From Actinomycetota bacterium (GTDB lineage Bacteria > Actinomycetota > Thermoleophilia > RBG-16-64-13): a DNA stretch of 9,462 bases. The notes beneath the pieces were generated by a model. The model had not been told where the DNA came from and searched no databases. It saw nothing but the letters and a program-made list of their open reading frames with translations. Numbering within the stretch: position 1 is the first letter of the stretch; each line of letters opens with the position of its first letter. The position numbers and the translations under genes are program-made. Location: NCBI GenBank assembly GCA_003157225.1, contig PMIZ01000482.1, forward strand, positions 1 to 9,462. Direction: 5' to 3'. Shown here one piece after another: positions 1 through 7,000 of the stretch.

Positions 1-133
1 CTCTCACCAACAGAGCCAGGCACACGACGTCGGTGTCTTCAGGGGCGAGCTCGTCGGTAACGAGGTAGGCGGACTCCCGGCTGATGAGTCCGTGGACTTT
101 GCCGACGCCGCTGCAGGGGATCACGAGCACCAT
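1..133 (-). CDS. DGC-type putative zinc-binding protein, N-terminal fragment (runs off the left window edge)
   Basis: The reading frame starts with ATG at 133 and stays open to the window edge, giving 44 residues that begin MVLVIPCSGVGKVHGLISRE and continue into a segment ending CLALLV. The early PCSG-x-GK-x-x-G-x-x-SRE pattern and the following C-L-A-L stretch resemble the N-terminus of the small DGC-type 'putative zinc-binding' proteins, whose biochemical role is not established. The start lies 11 nt after the stop of the DGC-lipoyl fusion gene, so it is very probably in the same operon. The ribosome binding site is only a weak purine stretch (AAGAGA). If the assignment is right, this operon carries two DGC modules, one fused to a lipoyl domain and one free. 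The later conserved cysteines are outside the window, so the family call rests on the N-terminus alone. Confidence 0.72.
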   Translation of the reverse strand, partial: MVLVIPCSGVGKVHGLISRESAYLVTDELAPEDTDVVCLALLVR

Positions 134-144
134 GTCTCTTGTTC

Positions 145-1005
145 TCATTCTTCGGCCGCCTTGCGCTCCACGTCGGCCGCGTACGCCGGCCCGTCGACGA
201 GCAACGCTCGGTCTTCGTCCCAAGCGGTCAGATCGAGCTCGGCGATCCAGCTGCCGTAGGGGTCTTCGTTGATCGACTCTGGCGCGTCGGCCACCGCCTC
301 GTTGACGCGCACCACCACGCCGCTCACCGGCGAGATCACGTCAAAGGCGGCCTTCGTCGACTCGATGGCACCCAGCTCATCGAATTGGGCGACGGTCGCC
401 CCGATCTCGGGCGGGTCGACGTAGGTGATATCGGTGAGCCGCTGCTGCAAGTAGTCGGAGATGCCTACCCGGGCCCTGGTCCCGGCCACCTGGGCCCAGA
501 CGTCGTTCGCGTTGAAGTAGTACCCGGTCGCAGGGATCCGGAACTCGTACTTGTCGTGAACCACGACGACATGATCTGAGGCCGCTTCGAACTCCATTTC
601 GGCCGGTGCTTCCCCAGCTCGTCGCGTCTTCTTGGGTGTGAAAGCCTCATTTTCGCTGATACCGTCTGCCATCTTCCGGGCAAGCTCGAGAGCACCCGGG
701 CCGAGGCGCAGACCGGGATCCAGAGCGCTTCCGGCCGCTTTCACGACGTCGGAGACCAGTACCTTCTGAGCGACTTTGGTGCCCGTAGCCGCGGCGAGCT
801 TGCTCGCGCATTTGGTGGCGCACCCGTCCACCACGATCAGCCGGTTCTCGGCGAGCGCCCTCTTGTACCGGGCCGGCGTCCGATTGAGGGCCACCGGGCA
901 GATGATCTTCGCTCCAGTTGTTTCGGCCAGCCGAATGGCCACCTCGCGTGCGACCGACCCCTCTGGTTTGTCCAGGCCGGTGCAGGCAAGGATTGCGTAG
1001 TTCAT
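145..1005 (-). CDS. Fusion protein: DGC-type putative zinc-binding domain plus GcvH-like lipoyl carrier domain
   Basis: This 286-residue protein has two modules. Residues 1-115 look like a DGC-type putative zinc-binding domain, with cysteines at 8 (ILACTGLDKPEG), 36 (IICP), 62 and 66 (VVDGCATKCASK); the DGCxxKC motif is the hallmark. Residues 120-137 are a charged linker. Residues 138-286 resemble glycine cleavage H protein, with VDPPEIGATV, the lipoylation motif GAIESTKAAFD (predicted lipoyl-lysine K218), SPVSG and INEDPYGSW. H proteins carry lipoate that shuttles aminomethyl groups or reducing equivalents, but no gcvT, gcvP or lpd is visible nearby, so a role in glycine cleavage is unlikely. 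The ATG overlaps the ferredoxin stop (ATGA), with a GAGGGG ribosome binding site 8 nt upstream, so the two genes are translationally coupled. I infer a redox or metal(loid)-handling carrier. The domain calls are firm and the function is not. Confidence 0.87.
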   Translation of the reverse strand: MNYAILACTGLDKPEGSVAREVAIRLAETTGAKIICPVALNRTPARYKRALAENRLIVVDGCATKCASKLAAATGTKVAQKVLVSDVVKAAGSALDPGLRLGPGALELARKMADGISENEAFTPKKTRRAGEAPAEMEFEAASDHVVVVHDKYEFRIPATGYYFNANDVWAQVAGTRARVGISDYLQQRLTDITYVDPPEIGATVAQFDELGAIESTKAAFDVISPVSGVVVRVNEAVADAPESINEDPYGSWIAELDLTAWDEDRALLVDGPAYAADVERKAAEE

Positions 1006-1289
1006 CCCTTACCCCCCTCGGCATGCAGCCTCTTGATGAGAGCTACCGTCTCCTGCTTGTCGGGGAAGGTGATAGCGTCGGGCCCACAGGTCTTGGCGCA
1101 GGCTCGGCAGAAGACGACGCAGTTCCCAGGATTGGCAACCACCAGCTTGACGTGGCCCTCGCGGCGCTCGAAGACCCGGTGGGGGCAGAATTCATCACAC
1201 TCCATGCAGTAGTCGCACTTGTGGTAGTCGATGGTGGGAGCCCACGGGATCTTGCTGCGCGGCACCCCCATGAAGGTGCTCTCAGGCAT
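1002..1289 (-). CDS. Ferredoxin-like protein with two 4Fe-4S cluster motifs
   Basis: This 95-residue electron-transfer protein has one CxxCxxCxxxCP motif (C25, C28, C31, C35; CDYCMECDEFCPH) and a second motif CxxxCxxCxxxC (C57, C61, C64, C68; CVVFCRACAKTC). It should therefore bind two 4Fe-4S clusters, the second with an altered first spacing (x3 in place of x2). There is no signal peptide, so it should be cytoplasmic. I chose the ATG at 1289 because it gives a short 8-nt overlap with the upstream stop and has AAGGA about 10 nt before it. The frame is open to an ATG at 1322, which would overlap 41 nt, and another ATG at 1271 (MGVPRSKIPW) is also plausible. The gene sits between an HdrA-N-like protein and a lipoyl-carrier fusion with overlaps on both sides, which suggests it passes electrons between them. 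Confidence 0.88.
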   Translation of the reverse strand: MPESTFMGVPRSKIPWAPTIDYHKCDYCMECDEFCPHRVFERREGHVKLVVANPGNCVVFCRACAKTCGPDAITFPDKQETVALIKRLHAEGGKG

Positions 1290-1683
1290 CCTCGCTGCCG
1301 TCCTTGTCGACTCCCTCGTCAACGCTCATTTCGCGAAGCGCGGCCGCCACCTTCTCGACCGCCTCGTCGGTGGTCATGTCGCGAATGTCGAGCGGCATCA
1401 TGTCCTTCTTCACGTCCATACCCTGCGCGGCAAAAGCATCGCGGAATAGCTTATATTGCATGTTGGGAGCGCAGCCCGCGATCACCAGCGGCCGCTTGGC
1501 CTGGAGAATGTCCGCTAGGAACCGGTCTCCATCCTCTTCGCAGAGTTGCGGGTGGATCATCCCGAACTCCACCGGCAACTCGATGCGTACCCGGTTGATG
1601 AAGTCCCAGATGTCCATCTTCTCGAATCCGGGGCACTTGCCCGTGCAGACACACATAATCAGACCGGGTCGTTGCTCAGCCAT
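1282..1683 (-). CDS. Small Fe-S protein resembling the isolated N-terminal domain of heterodisulfide reductase subunit A
   Basis: This 133-residue protein begins MAEQRPGLIMCVCTGKCPG. Its cysteines are C11, C13 and C17 (CxCx3C), C48 in IHPQLCEEDG, and C71 in VIAGCAPNMQYKLF. This order (early Cys cluster, a 'hPxLC..DG' segment, then a 'VVxACxPxxxxxxF' segment) resembles the N-terminal Fe-S domain of HdrA-like flavoproteins. The FAD-binding body is absent, so the protein is a stand-alone domain of about 110 residues with an acidic tail (DEGVDKDGSEDA). I chose ATG 1683 over the upstream in-frame ATG at 1770 because AAGGA lies 9 nt before it and because the 1770 start would place the promoter-like palindrome at the start codon. 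It overlaps the ferredoxin gene. I infer it relays electrons in a small soluble complex; the HdrA resemblance is by motif only. Confidence 0.78.
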   Translation of the reverse strand: MAEQRPGLIMCVCTGKCPGFEKMDIWDFINRVRIELPVEFGMIHPQLCEEDGDRFLADILQAKRPLVIAGCAPNMQYKLFRDAFAAQGMDVKKDMMPLDIRDMTTDEAVEKVAAALREMSVDEGVDKDGSEDA

Positions 1684-1772
1684 TTCATCGCTTCCTTCAC
1701 GTTCTTTCGGACCGTTCCTCGACCGTAGCGATCCGTCATCAGTTTGCCTCGGGAGTCTTCGACACTGCAACC

Positions 1773-1800
1773 GTATAAGCGATTATACACAATCCATTGT
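1773..1800 (-). promoter_or_regulatory. Palindromic operator overlapping a perfect -10 hexamer, upstream of the redox cassette
   Basis: On the minus strand GTATAATCGCTTATAC (1788-1773) is an inverted repeat with 6-bp arms (GTATAA/TTATAC) and a 4-nt centre. It contains a perfect TATAAT -10 hexamer at 1787-1782; no good -35 hexamer is visible at 16-18 nt. Just upstream, 1800-1789 forms a second inverted repeat, ACAAT-GG-ATTGT. The block lies about 90 nt before the ATG at 1683 and inside the 161-nt gap (1684-1844) after the metallophosphoesterase. A near copy occurs in front of the arsenite pump. A repressor bound here would occlude RNA polymerase, so a derepressible promoter for the HdrA-like/ferredoxin/DGC-lipoyl genes is the natural reading. 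The regulator is not identified. Confidence 0.6.
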
Positions 1801-1844
1801 CCGGTTGGGCGTGGGCAATGGCGGAAGTGAACTGGCCTTCCCGC

Positions 1845-2579
1845 TCAGTGCCCCTGGCGCAAAGTGTCCGCGAGCGCCGCTGGCAGACCCGCGGCAAGAA
1901 CTCCCCCGGCGGCAGCCTCCACATCGTACTCAACCCGCCTGATCTCGACGCCGATCGGGGCCCGGGCGGAAGACCTGAGAACGACATATGCGGCGCGCCA
2001 ATCCCCGTCCTTGGGTCGCCCGGCTGAGCCAACATTGACGAACAACTTGTCTCCGTACCGGCGGAACCAGGGGTCGTGGGTGTGCCCGAAAGCGATGGCA
2101 TCATCCGACTCGGTTCCCGCCAGCCGCACATAGGTCCGTTCATCGCGATCCCGGGACAGGTACTCGTTGATGCGCCGAGGGCTGCCGTGAACCAAGTGGA
2201 TCTTCTTGTCGGCGAGGTCAACATGAAGCTCCCTCGGCAGGGTGCGCAGATAGGCTTTCCCGTCGAGCGTCACCGCGCCGACTGTGAAGGCATACGACGC
2301 CTCGCCGATCCGCTTCGCCTCCGCGTTCGGGTAGTAACAGCCGCAGTCGCCCGTCTCCCAGCCGATGCCCTCGTCGTAGTTTCCGAGGATACTCTGCACG
2401 CCCCGACTGCGGAGCAGGTCGATCACGCCGTTGGGATCCGCCCCGTATCCGACCAAATCACCCAGGCAGTAGACCCTGGTAGTCCCTCGAGCCGCAAGAT
2501 CATCGAGGACTGCCTCGAGAGCCATGCGGTTCCCATGCACGTCAGAGAAGAGTGCGAGAGTCTCGATGGTTTGCTCCAT
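1845..2579 (-). CDS. Calcineurin-like metallophosphoesterase (YfcE/MJ0936-like), partner of the arsenite pump
   Basis: This 244-residue protein has the full dinuclear-metal phosphoesterase motif set: SDVHGN (D13, H15), GDLVGYG (G40, D41), GNYD (66-69, with Tyr in place of the usual His of GNHD), HGS (H131) and GHTH (165-168). It belongs to the small YfcE/MJ0936-like group of phosphodiesterases and phosphatases; the substrate cannot be read from sequence. A CxC pair ([11 protein letters not shown]79 and C81) sits in an insert after GNYD and is an unusual addition close to the active site. The start is fixed by the motif at residue 12 and by AAGGGAG directly before the ATG. It overlaps the end of the ACR3 gene by 38 nt, so the two are surely cotranscribed. 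A role linked to arsenic, arsenate or phosphate metabolites is inferred from this context only. Confidence 0.9.
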   Translation of the reverse strand: MEQTIETLALFSDVHGNRMALEAVLDDLAARGTTRVYCLGDLVGYGADPNGVIDLLRSRGVQSILGNYDEGIGWETGDCGCYYPNAEAKRIGEASYAFTVGAVTLDGKAYLRTLPRELHVDLADKKIHLVHGSPRRINEYLSRDRDERTYVRLAGTESDDAIAFGHTHDPWFRRYGDKLFVNVGSAGRPKDGDWRAAYVVLRSSARAPIGVEIRRVEYDVEAAAGGVLAAGLPAALADTLRQGH

Positions 2580-3765
2580 CTCCCTTCTTGGTTTCCGTCT
2601 GGAGTGAATGGCCGATCATGGTCGGGCAGCCGAGATCCGTCCCTCCTGTGTCACCCACCCCCGGCGCCGTGTCCGGATCCTTCGCCGGCCAATACCGGCG
2701 CTGCAGAAAGAGGGCCACGTTCACCAGCCCGATCATCACCGGCACCTCCACCAATGGCCCGATAACAGCCGCGAAGGCCTGGGCCGAACCTAATCCGAAC
2801 ACGGCCACCGCCACAGCTATCGCAAGTTCGAAATTGTTGGAGGCCGCGGTGAAGGCCAGCGTGGTGCTCTGGCGATAGTCGGCGCCGACCCTTTTGCCCA
2901 TGTAGAAGCTCACGAAGAACATGATCACGAAGTAGAGGAGCAAGGGAATGGCCACCCGCAGCACATCGAGCGGCAAGTGAATAATGATCTGGCCCTTGAG
3001 CGAGAACATCACGAGGATGGTGAACAGCAGTGCGATCAGGGTGATAGGACTGATGCGGGGAACGAACTCGCGGTGGTACCACTCCTTGGTCACGAAGCGC
3101 AGCATCACAACCCTGGTCAAGATGCCGGCGACAAAGGGGATCCCCAAATAGATGCCCACGCTCTTCGCGATCTGCCCGATGCTCACGTCCACCGCCACCC
3201 CCTCCAGCCCGAACCAGCGCGGGAGCACAGTGATGAAGACGTACGCGTAGACCGAGTAGAAGAGCACCTGAAACACCGAGTTGAAGGCCACCAGTCCCGC
3301 GGCGTACTCGCTGTCGCCTTTGGCGAGTTCGTTCCACACGATCACCATGGCGATACAGCGGGCCAGCCCGATCATGATCACACCCTGCATGAGGGCGGGC
3401 TTGTCAGAAAGAAGCAGAATTGCGAGAAAGAACATAAGGATGGGACCCACTATCCAGTTCTGCACGAGCGAGAGTCCCAGCACCCGCCAGTTGCGGAAGA
3501 CATCCCCCAATTCCTCGTAGCGCACTTTGCAGAAAGGCGGATACATCATGGCGATGAGACCCACCGCGATGGGGATGGAGGTGGTGCCGATGGAGGCACT
3601 CTGGATGGCCTTGCCGATCTGCGGCCAGACGTAGCCGGCCCCCACGCCGATGGCCATGGCCAGGAAGATCCAGACGGTCAAGAATCGATCAAGAAACGAG
3701 AGACGCTTCAGGTTTCCTCCCAGACTCCCGCGCGAACGATGAGTGCCCTTCGACGCGATAATCAC
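2542..3765 (-). CDS. acr3: ACR3-family arsenite efflux permease
   Basis: This hydrophobic protein, up to 407 residues, has about ten membrane segments between residues 30 and 355. ACR3 pumps export arsenite through the inner membrane using the proton gradient. Family features visible are [15 protein letters not shown] near the N-terminus, [14 protein letters not shown], the conserved cysteine of TM4 in [19 protein letters not shown] (C137), and the conserved glutamate in [15 protein letters not shown] (E313). There is an extra Cys (C79) in the PPFCKV loop. The longest frame begins with GTG at 3765, directly against the operator, and has no clear ribosome binding site. A CTG at 3711 preceded by GGGAGG four nt upstream gives [10 protein letters not shown] and may be the real start, leaving a leader of about 50 nt. 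A hydrophilic tail of about 47 residues follows the last helix and overlaps the metallophosphoesterase start. Confidence 0.95.
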   Translation of the reverse strand: MIIASKGTHRSRGSLGGNLKRLSFLDRFLTVWIFLAMAIGVGAGYVWPQIGKAIQSASIGTTSIPIAVGLIAMMYPPFCKVRYEELGDVFRNWRVLGLSLVQNWIVGPILMFFLAILLLSDKPALMQGVIMIGLARCIAMVIVWNELAKGDSEYAAGLVAFNSVFQVLFYSVYAYVFITVLPRWFGLEGVAVDVSIGQIAKSVGIYLGIPFVAGILTRVVMLRFVTKEWYHREFVPRISPITLIALLFTILVMFSLKGQIIIHLPLDVLRVAIPLLLYFVIMFFVSFYMGKRVGADYRQSTTLAFTAASNNFELAIAVAVAVFGLGSAQAFAAVIGPLVEVPVMIGLVNVALFLQRRYWPAKDPDTAPGVGDTGGTDLGCPTMIGHSLQTETKKGDGANHRDSRTLL

Positions 3766-3793
3766 GTATAACCGCTTGTACGAGAATCATTGT
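3766..3793 (-). promoter_or_regulatory. Operator-like palindrome upstream of the arsenite pump, near copy of the site at 1773-1800
   Basis: On the minus strand GTACAAGCGGTTATAC (3781-3766) is an imperfect inverted repeat. It matches the downstream site GTATAATCGCTTATAC at 13 of 16 positions, and both are followed by G. In both, ACAATG lies exactly 6 nt upstream (here 3793-3788), although the 6 nt between differ. The position of TATAAT in the other copy is TACAAG here, a poorer -10 hexamer. It abuts the GTG at 3765, so it should drive and regulate acr3 and the metallophosphoesterase. No arsR-like gene is visible in the window, so the regulator must be encoded elsewhere. Confidence 0.6.
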
Positions 3794-4011
3794 AGCGCAG
3801 TTCGCGTCGAGGGTGTGCGGATTCGCGCTGGCGCCAAGCAGGCTGCTGAATACCGACGCTGCGCCGCTGCCCTCTGGGCGTGGACGCGATCGCCGCGCGC
3901 GAGACAAGGAGGCAGAAGGCGCGAATAGCAGCGCTATCTGTGTGACCGAGGACGCAGTATCGCGCTGGCCAGCGTGTCCTGGTGGCCGTGGCTTCGTTGT
4001 TCAGCCGCCTC
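3794..4011. other. Intergenic spacer without a convincing gene
   Basis: These 218 bp separate the stop of the glucan synthase (4014-4012) from the acr3 regulatory site. Short frames of about 60-115 codons cross it on both strands, but they are rich in Arg, Ala and Pro, show no recognisable motif and run into neighbouring genes, so I do not call them. The only symmetry I see is a 5-bp inverted repeat with a 3-nt loop (ATAGC/GCTAT, 3925-3937) and a plain 10-bp palindrome GCTGGCCAGC (3964-3973). Neither is followed by a T-run, so no intrinsic terminator is supported for the glucan synthase gene. Confidence 0.6.
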
Positions 4012-7000
4012 TTAGCCCAATTGCACCTCAACGAAGTGGTCGCGCCGGTCGTCCACAAGAGCGATGGTGCCTTGCAGGGGTCCGGTCTGGTCGAGATCTG
4101 CGCCATCCATTCTGACGCGTTTCACCCGTTCGGGCTCCGTGCGCGTGGTCTCGCTCTGAGAAGCGCCGGGCGTCCCCTCCGTCCGCTCGATGGTGATGTG
4201 GTAGAAGGTCTCCCGGTACCGGTAATGGATCTTGTACGATTTCCAATCCTTCGGAACCAGCGGCGCCAGCCGAAGCTTGTCCACCTCCAAATGGAGGCCT
4301 AGCAGCGTTTCCAGGGCCAGACGGTACATCCAACCCGCGGCGCCGGTGTACCAGGTCCAACCTCCCCGGCCGGTATGCGGCGGAGCACCGTAGATGTCGG
4401 CGCTCATGACGTAGGGTTCCACCTTGTAGAGCTCGCTCTTCTCCGTCTGATCGCCATGATGGATAGGGTTGAGCATCGAGAACAGTTCCCAGGCGCGCTC
4501 GGCATCACCCATCATGGCGAACGCCATCACGGCCCAAATCGCGGCGTGAGTGTACTGACCGCCATTCTCGCGGACACCGGGCACGTATCCCTTGATGTAG
4601 CCGGGCTCCAGGGAGGACGTGTCGAAGGGCGGATCGAGCAACTCAATGAGGCTCGCCTCCGGCTTGACCAGCAGTTCGTCTACCGCCGCCATGGCCTGGC
4701 GGGCGCGTAGTTGGTCTCCGGCCTCGGATATCACCGCCCAGCTCTGGCTGATGGAGTCGATCCGGCATTCGTCGTTGGCCGAGGAACCCAGAGGTGTGCC
4801 GTCATCAAAGTACGCCCGCCGGTACCAGCCGCCATCCCACGCATGGGCCTCAACATTGGCCCGGAGTTCCTCGGCCTGCCCCACGCACAACCGCTTCAGT
4901 TCGTCGTCTCCACGACGCCCGGCCAGGTCGCCGAACAGGCGCAGGTTCTCAAGGAGGAACCAGGCAAGCCACACGCTCTCCCCTTTGCCCCCGCGACCGA
5001 CGAGGTTCATGCCATCGTTCCAGTCGCCGGAGCCCATGAGCGGCAATCCGTTGCGACCGAAACGCAGGCCGTGCTTGATCGAACGCGCGCAGTGCTCATA
5101 GAGAGTCGCAAGCTCGGTAGAACGTTGCGGAAGGTCGTAGTAGGCCTCCTCGCTCGGGCTCAATGCTCGGCCTTCAAGGAAGGGTACTTGCTCATCGAGC
5201 ACCCCGGTGTCGCCTGTCGCCAGTACGTACCGGCAGGTCGCGTATGGCAACCAGAGATAGTCATCCGACGAATGGGTCCGCACGCCTTGCCCCTGGGGTG
5301 GATGCCACCAGTGTTGCACGTCACCTTCCCGGAACTGCCGTTCGGCGCAGCGAAGCAGATGCTCGCGCGCGATCCATGGTGTCGCGTGCATCAAGGCCAT
5401 CGTATCCTGCAACTGGTCGCGGAAACCGTACGCGCCACCCGATTGATAGTAGCCGCTCCGTCCCCAGACCCGGCAGGAGAGGGTCTGGTAGATCAGCCAC
5501 CCATTGGCCAGCACATCGAGCGCCCGGTCCGGAGTCTCCAGATACACCGCACCCAAGGTGCGGTTCCAGTGCGCCCACACCTCCTCCAGCGCCTGGCGGG
5601 CGCCGGCCGGTCCCGCAAATCTCCCAACCAGCTGCTGGGCCTCGCTCCTGTCGTCGGCCGCTCCACTCACGAACACGATCTCCTGCTCCTGCCCGTCGGC
5701 CAGCTCCAGCTGGGTCTGAATGGCTCCGCACGGGTCGAGCCCGACGCCCATCCTGCCGGACAACCGCATACGCCGCATGGCCGCCGGGTCGGACAGAGAA
5801 CCGTTGCGGCCGATGAACTCGGCGCGGTTTCCGGTGATAGTCCGGCGCCCCTCACTTGACTGAGCGAAGAACACTCGACCTGGCCGGCTGCGAGAATAGG
5901 GGTTGCGGGCGAACAGTGCCCCGGTGTCTGCATCCTTCTCGGTCGCGACGTGCATAAGGTTGGCGTGTCGCCACTCACCCAGCACCAACTCCCAGTACCC
6001 CGTGAGCGTCAACCGCCGGGCGCGCCCGGAATGATTGCGCAGCTTCACCACCGCGAACTTGACCGGCGCGTCGGTGGCCACGTAGGTGGTCATCTCCGAG
6101 AAGATGCCGTATTCATCGTGTTCGAAGATGCTGTAGCCGAAGCCATGCCGGCATTCGTACCCCGAGCGGCCGCGAGCGGGCAGCGGAGTGGGGGACCAGA
6201 AGGCGCCCGTTTCCTCGTCCCGAATGTAGAAGGCCTCCCCACCGCTGTCGCTGACCGGATCGTCGTGAAAGGTGGTCAGGCGGAATTCGTGCGCGTTCTC
6301 CACCCATGTGTAGGCGCTCCCGCTCTCGCTGACCACCGTCCCCAGGTAAGGATTCGCGATCACGTTCGCCCATGGCGCGGGTGTACTCCGCCCGGGTTCC
6401 AAGCTGATCACGTATTCACGGCCGTCGAGCGTGAAGCCGCCGAGGCCATTGTGAAAGACGCTGTCTCGCTTAGGAAGCGCCTTGATCACTTCCACCACGG
6501 CTAGGCGCGAAGGCTCGAGCGGGGCCGGCAGGCGCTCGGCCGGCGCGCGGCGTTGCACCTGCTCTGCAAGTGTCTCGGTGGTGGCAGTGAGCACCACGCG
6601 GGCGACAGTCTGGAACAGCACCCGATCCTCCTCGGACAGCTCTTCCGCACGCCGGACGAACACGCCGCCGGGCTTGTCAAGGACGGCCGCTTCGGGGCCC
6701 GTGTTGATCAGGCTCATGATCTCGTCATGAAGGACGGCCCGGTACCCTGAGAAGTCCTCGTTCAGGATCACAAGGTCGGCCGCCAGGCCTTTTATCCTCC
6801 AGTAGGCATGGGCCTGCAGCGTTTGCTTGACGAGGTCGATGCGACTCACGTCACCAATGCGAACCAGGACGATGGGCAGGTCGCCCGATATGCCGAAGCG
6901 CCAAAGCCCGGGCTGGCCGAGCTGGTTGCGCTCGATGACGTTGGGGGCAGCCCGTCTCAGAGCGCTCCCATGGATGACCGACGTAGCCAGCCGGCCATAG

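Noticed and set aside
138..560. Assigning the lipoyl domain to the glycine cleavage system (gcvH)
   Set aside because: The domain matches GcvH, but it is fused to a DGC domain and sits in a ferredoxin/HdrA-like operon with no gcvT, gcvP or lpd in view, so naming it gcvH would mislead.
1823..1841. Possible terminator hairpin after the metallophosphoesterase (GGAAG/CTTCC with a 9-nt loop)
   Set aside because: The stem is only 5 bp, it overlaps nothing conserved, and no T-run follows on the minus strand.
2977..3771. Open frame of 264 codons on the plus strand, rich in His, Asp and Glu
   Set aside because: It is the complement of the hydrophobic ACR3 gene; the His/Asp/Glu richness is what antisense reading of membrane-helix codons produces.
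3838..3852. CAGGCTGCTGAA-like string, reminiscent of the ends of some insertion sequences
   Set aside because: There is no partner inverted repeat, target-site duplication or transposase fragment in the window, so a mobile-element remnant is not supported.
4711..5859. Open frame of 382 codons on the plus strand
   Set aside because: It is antisense to the GH94 catalytic domain of the glucan synthase and its protein has no recognisable motif.
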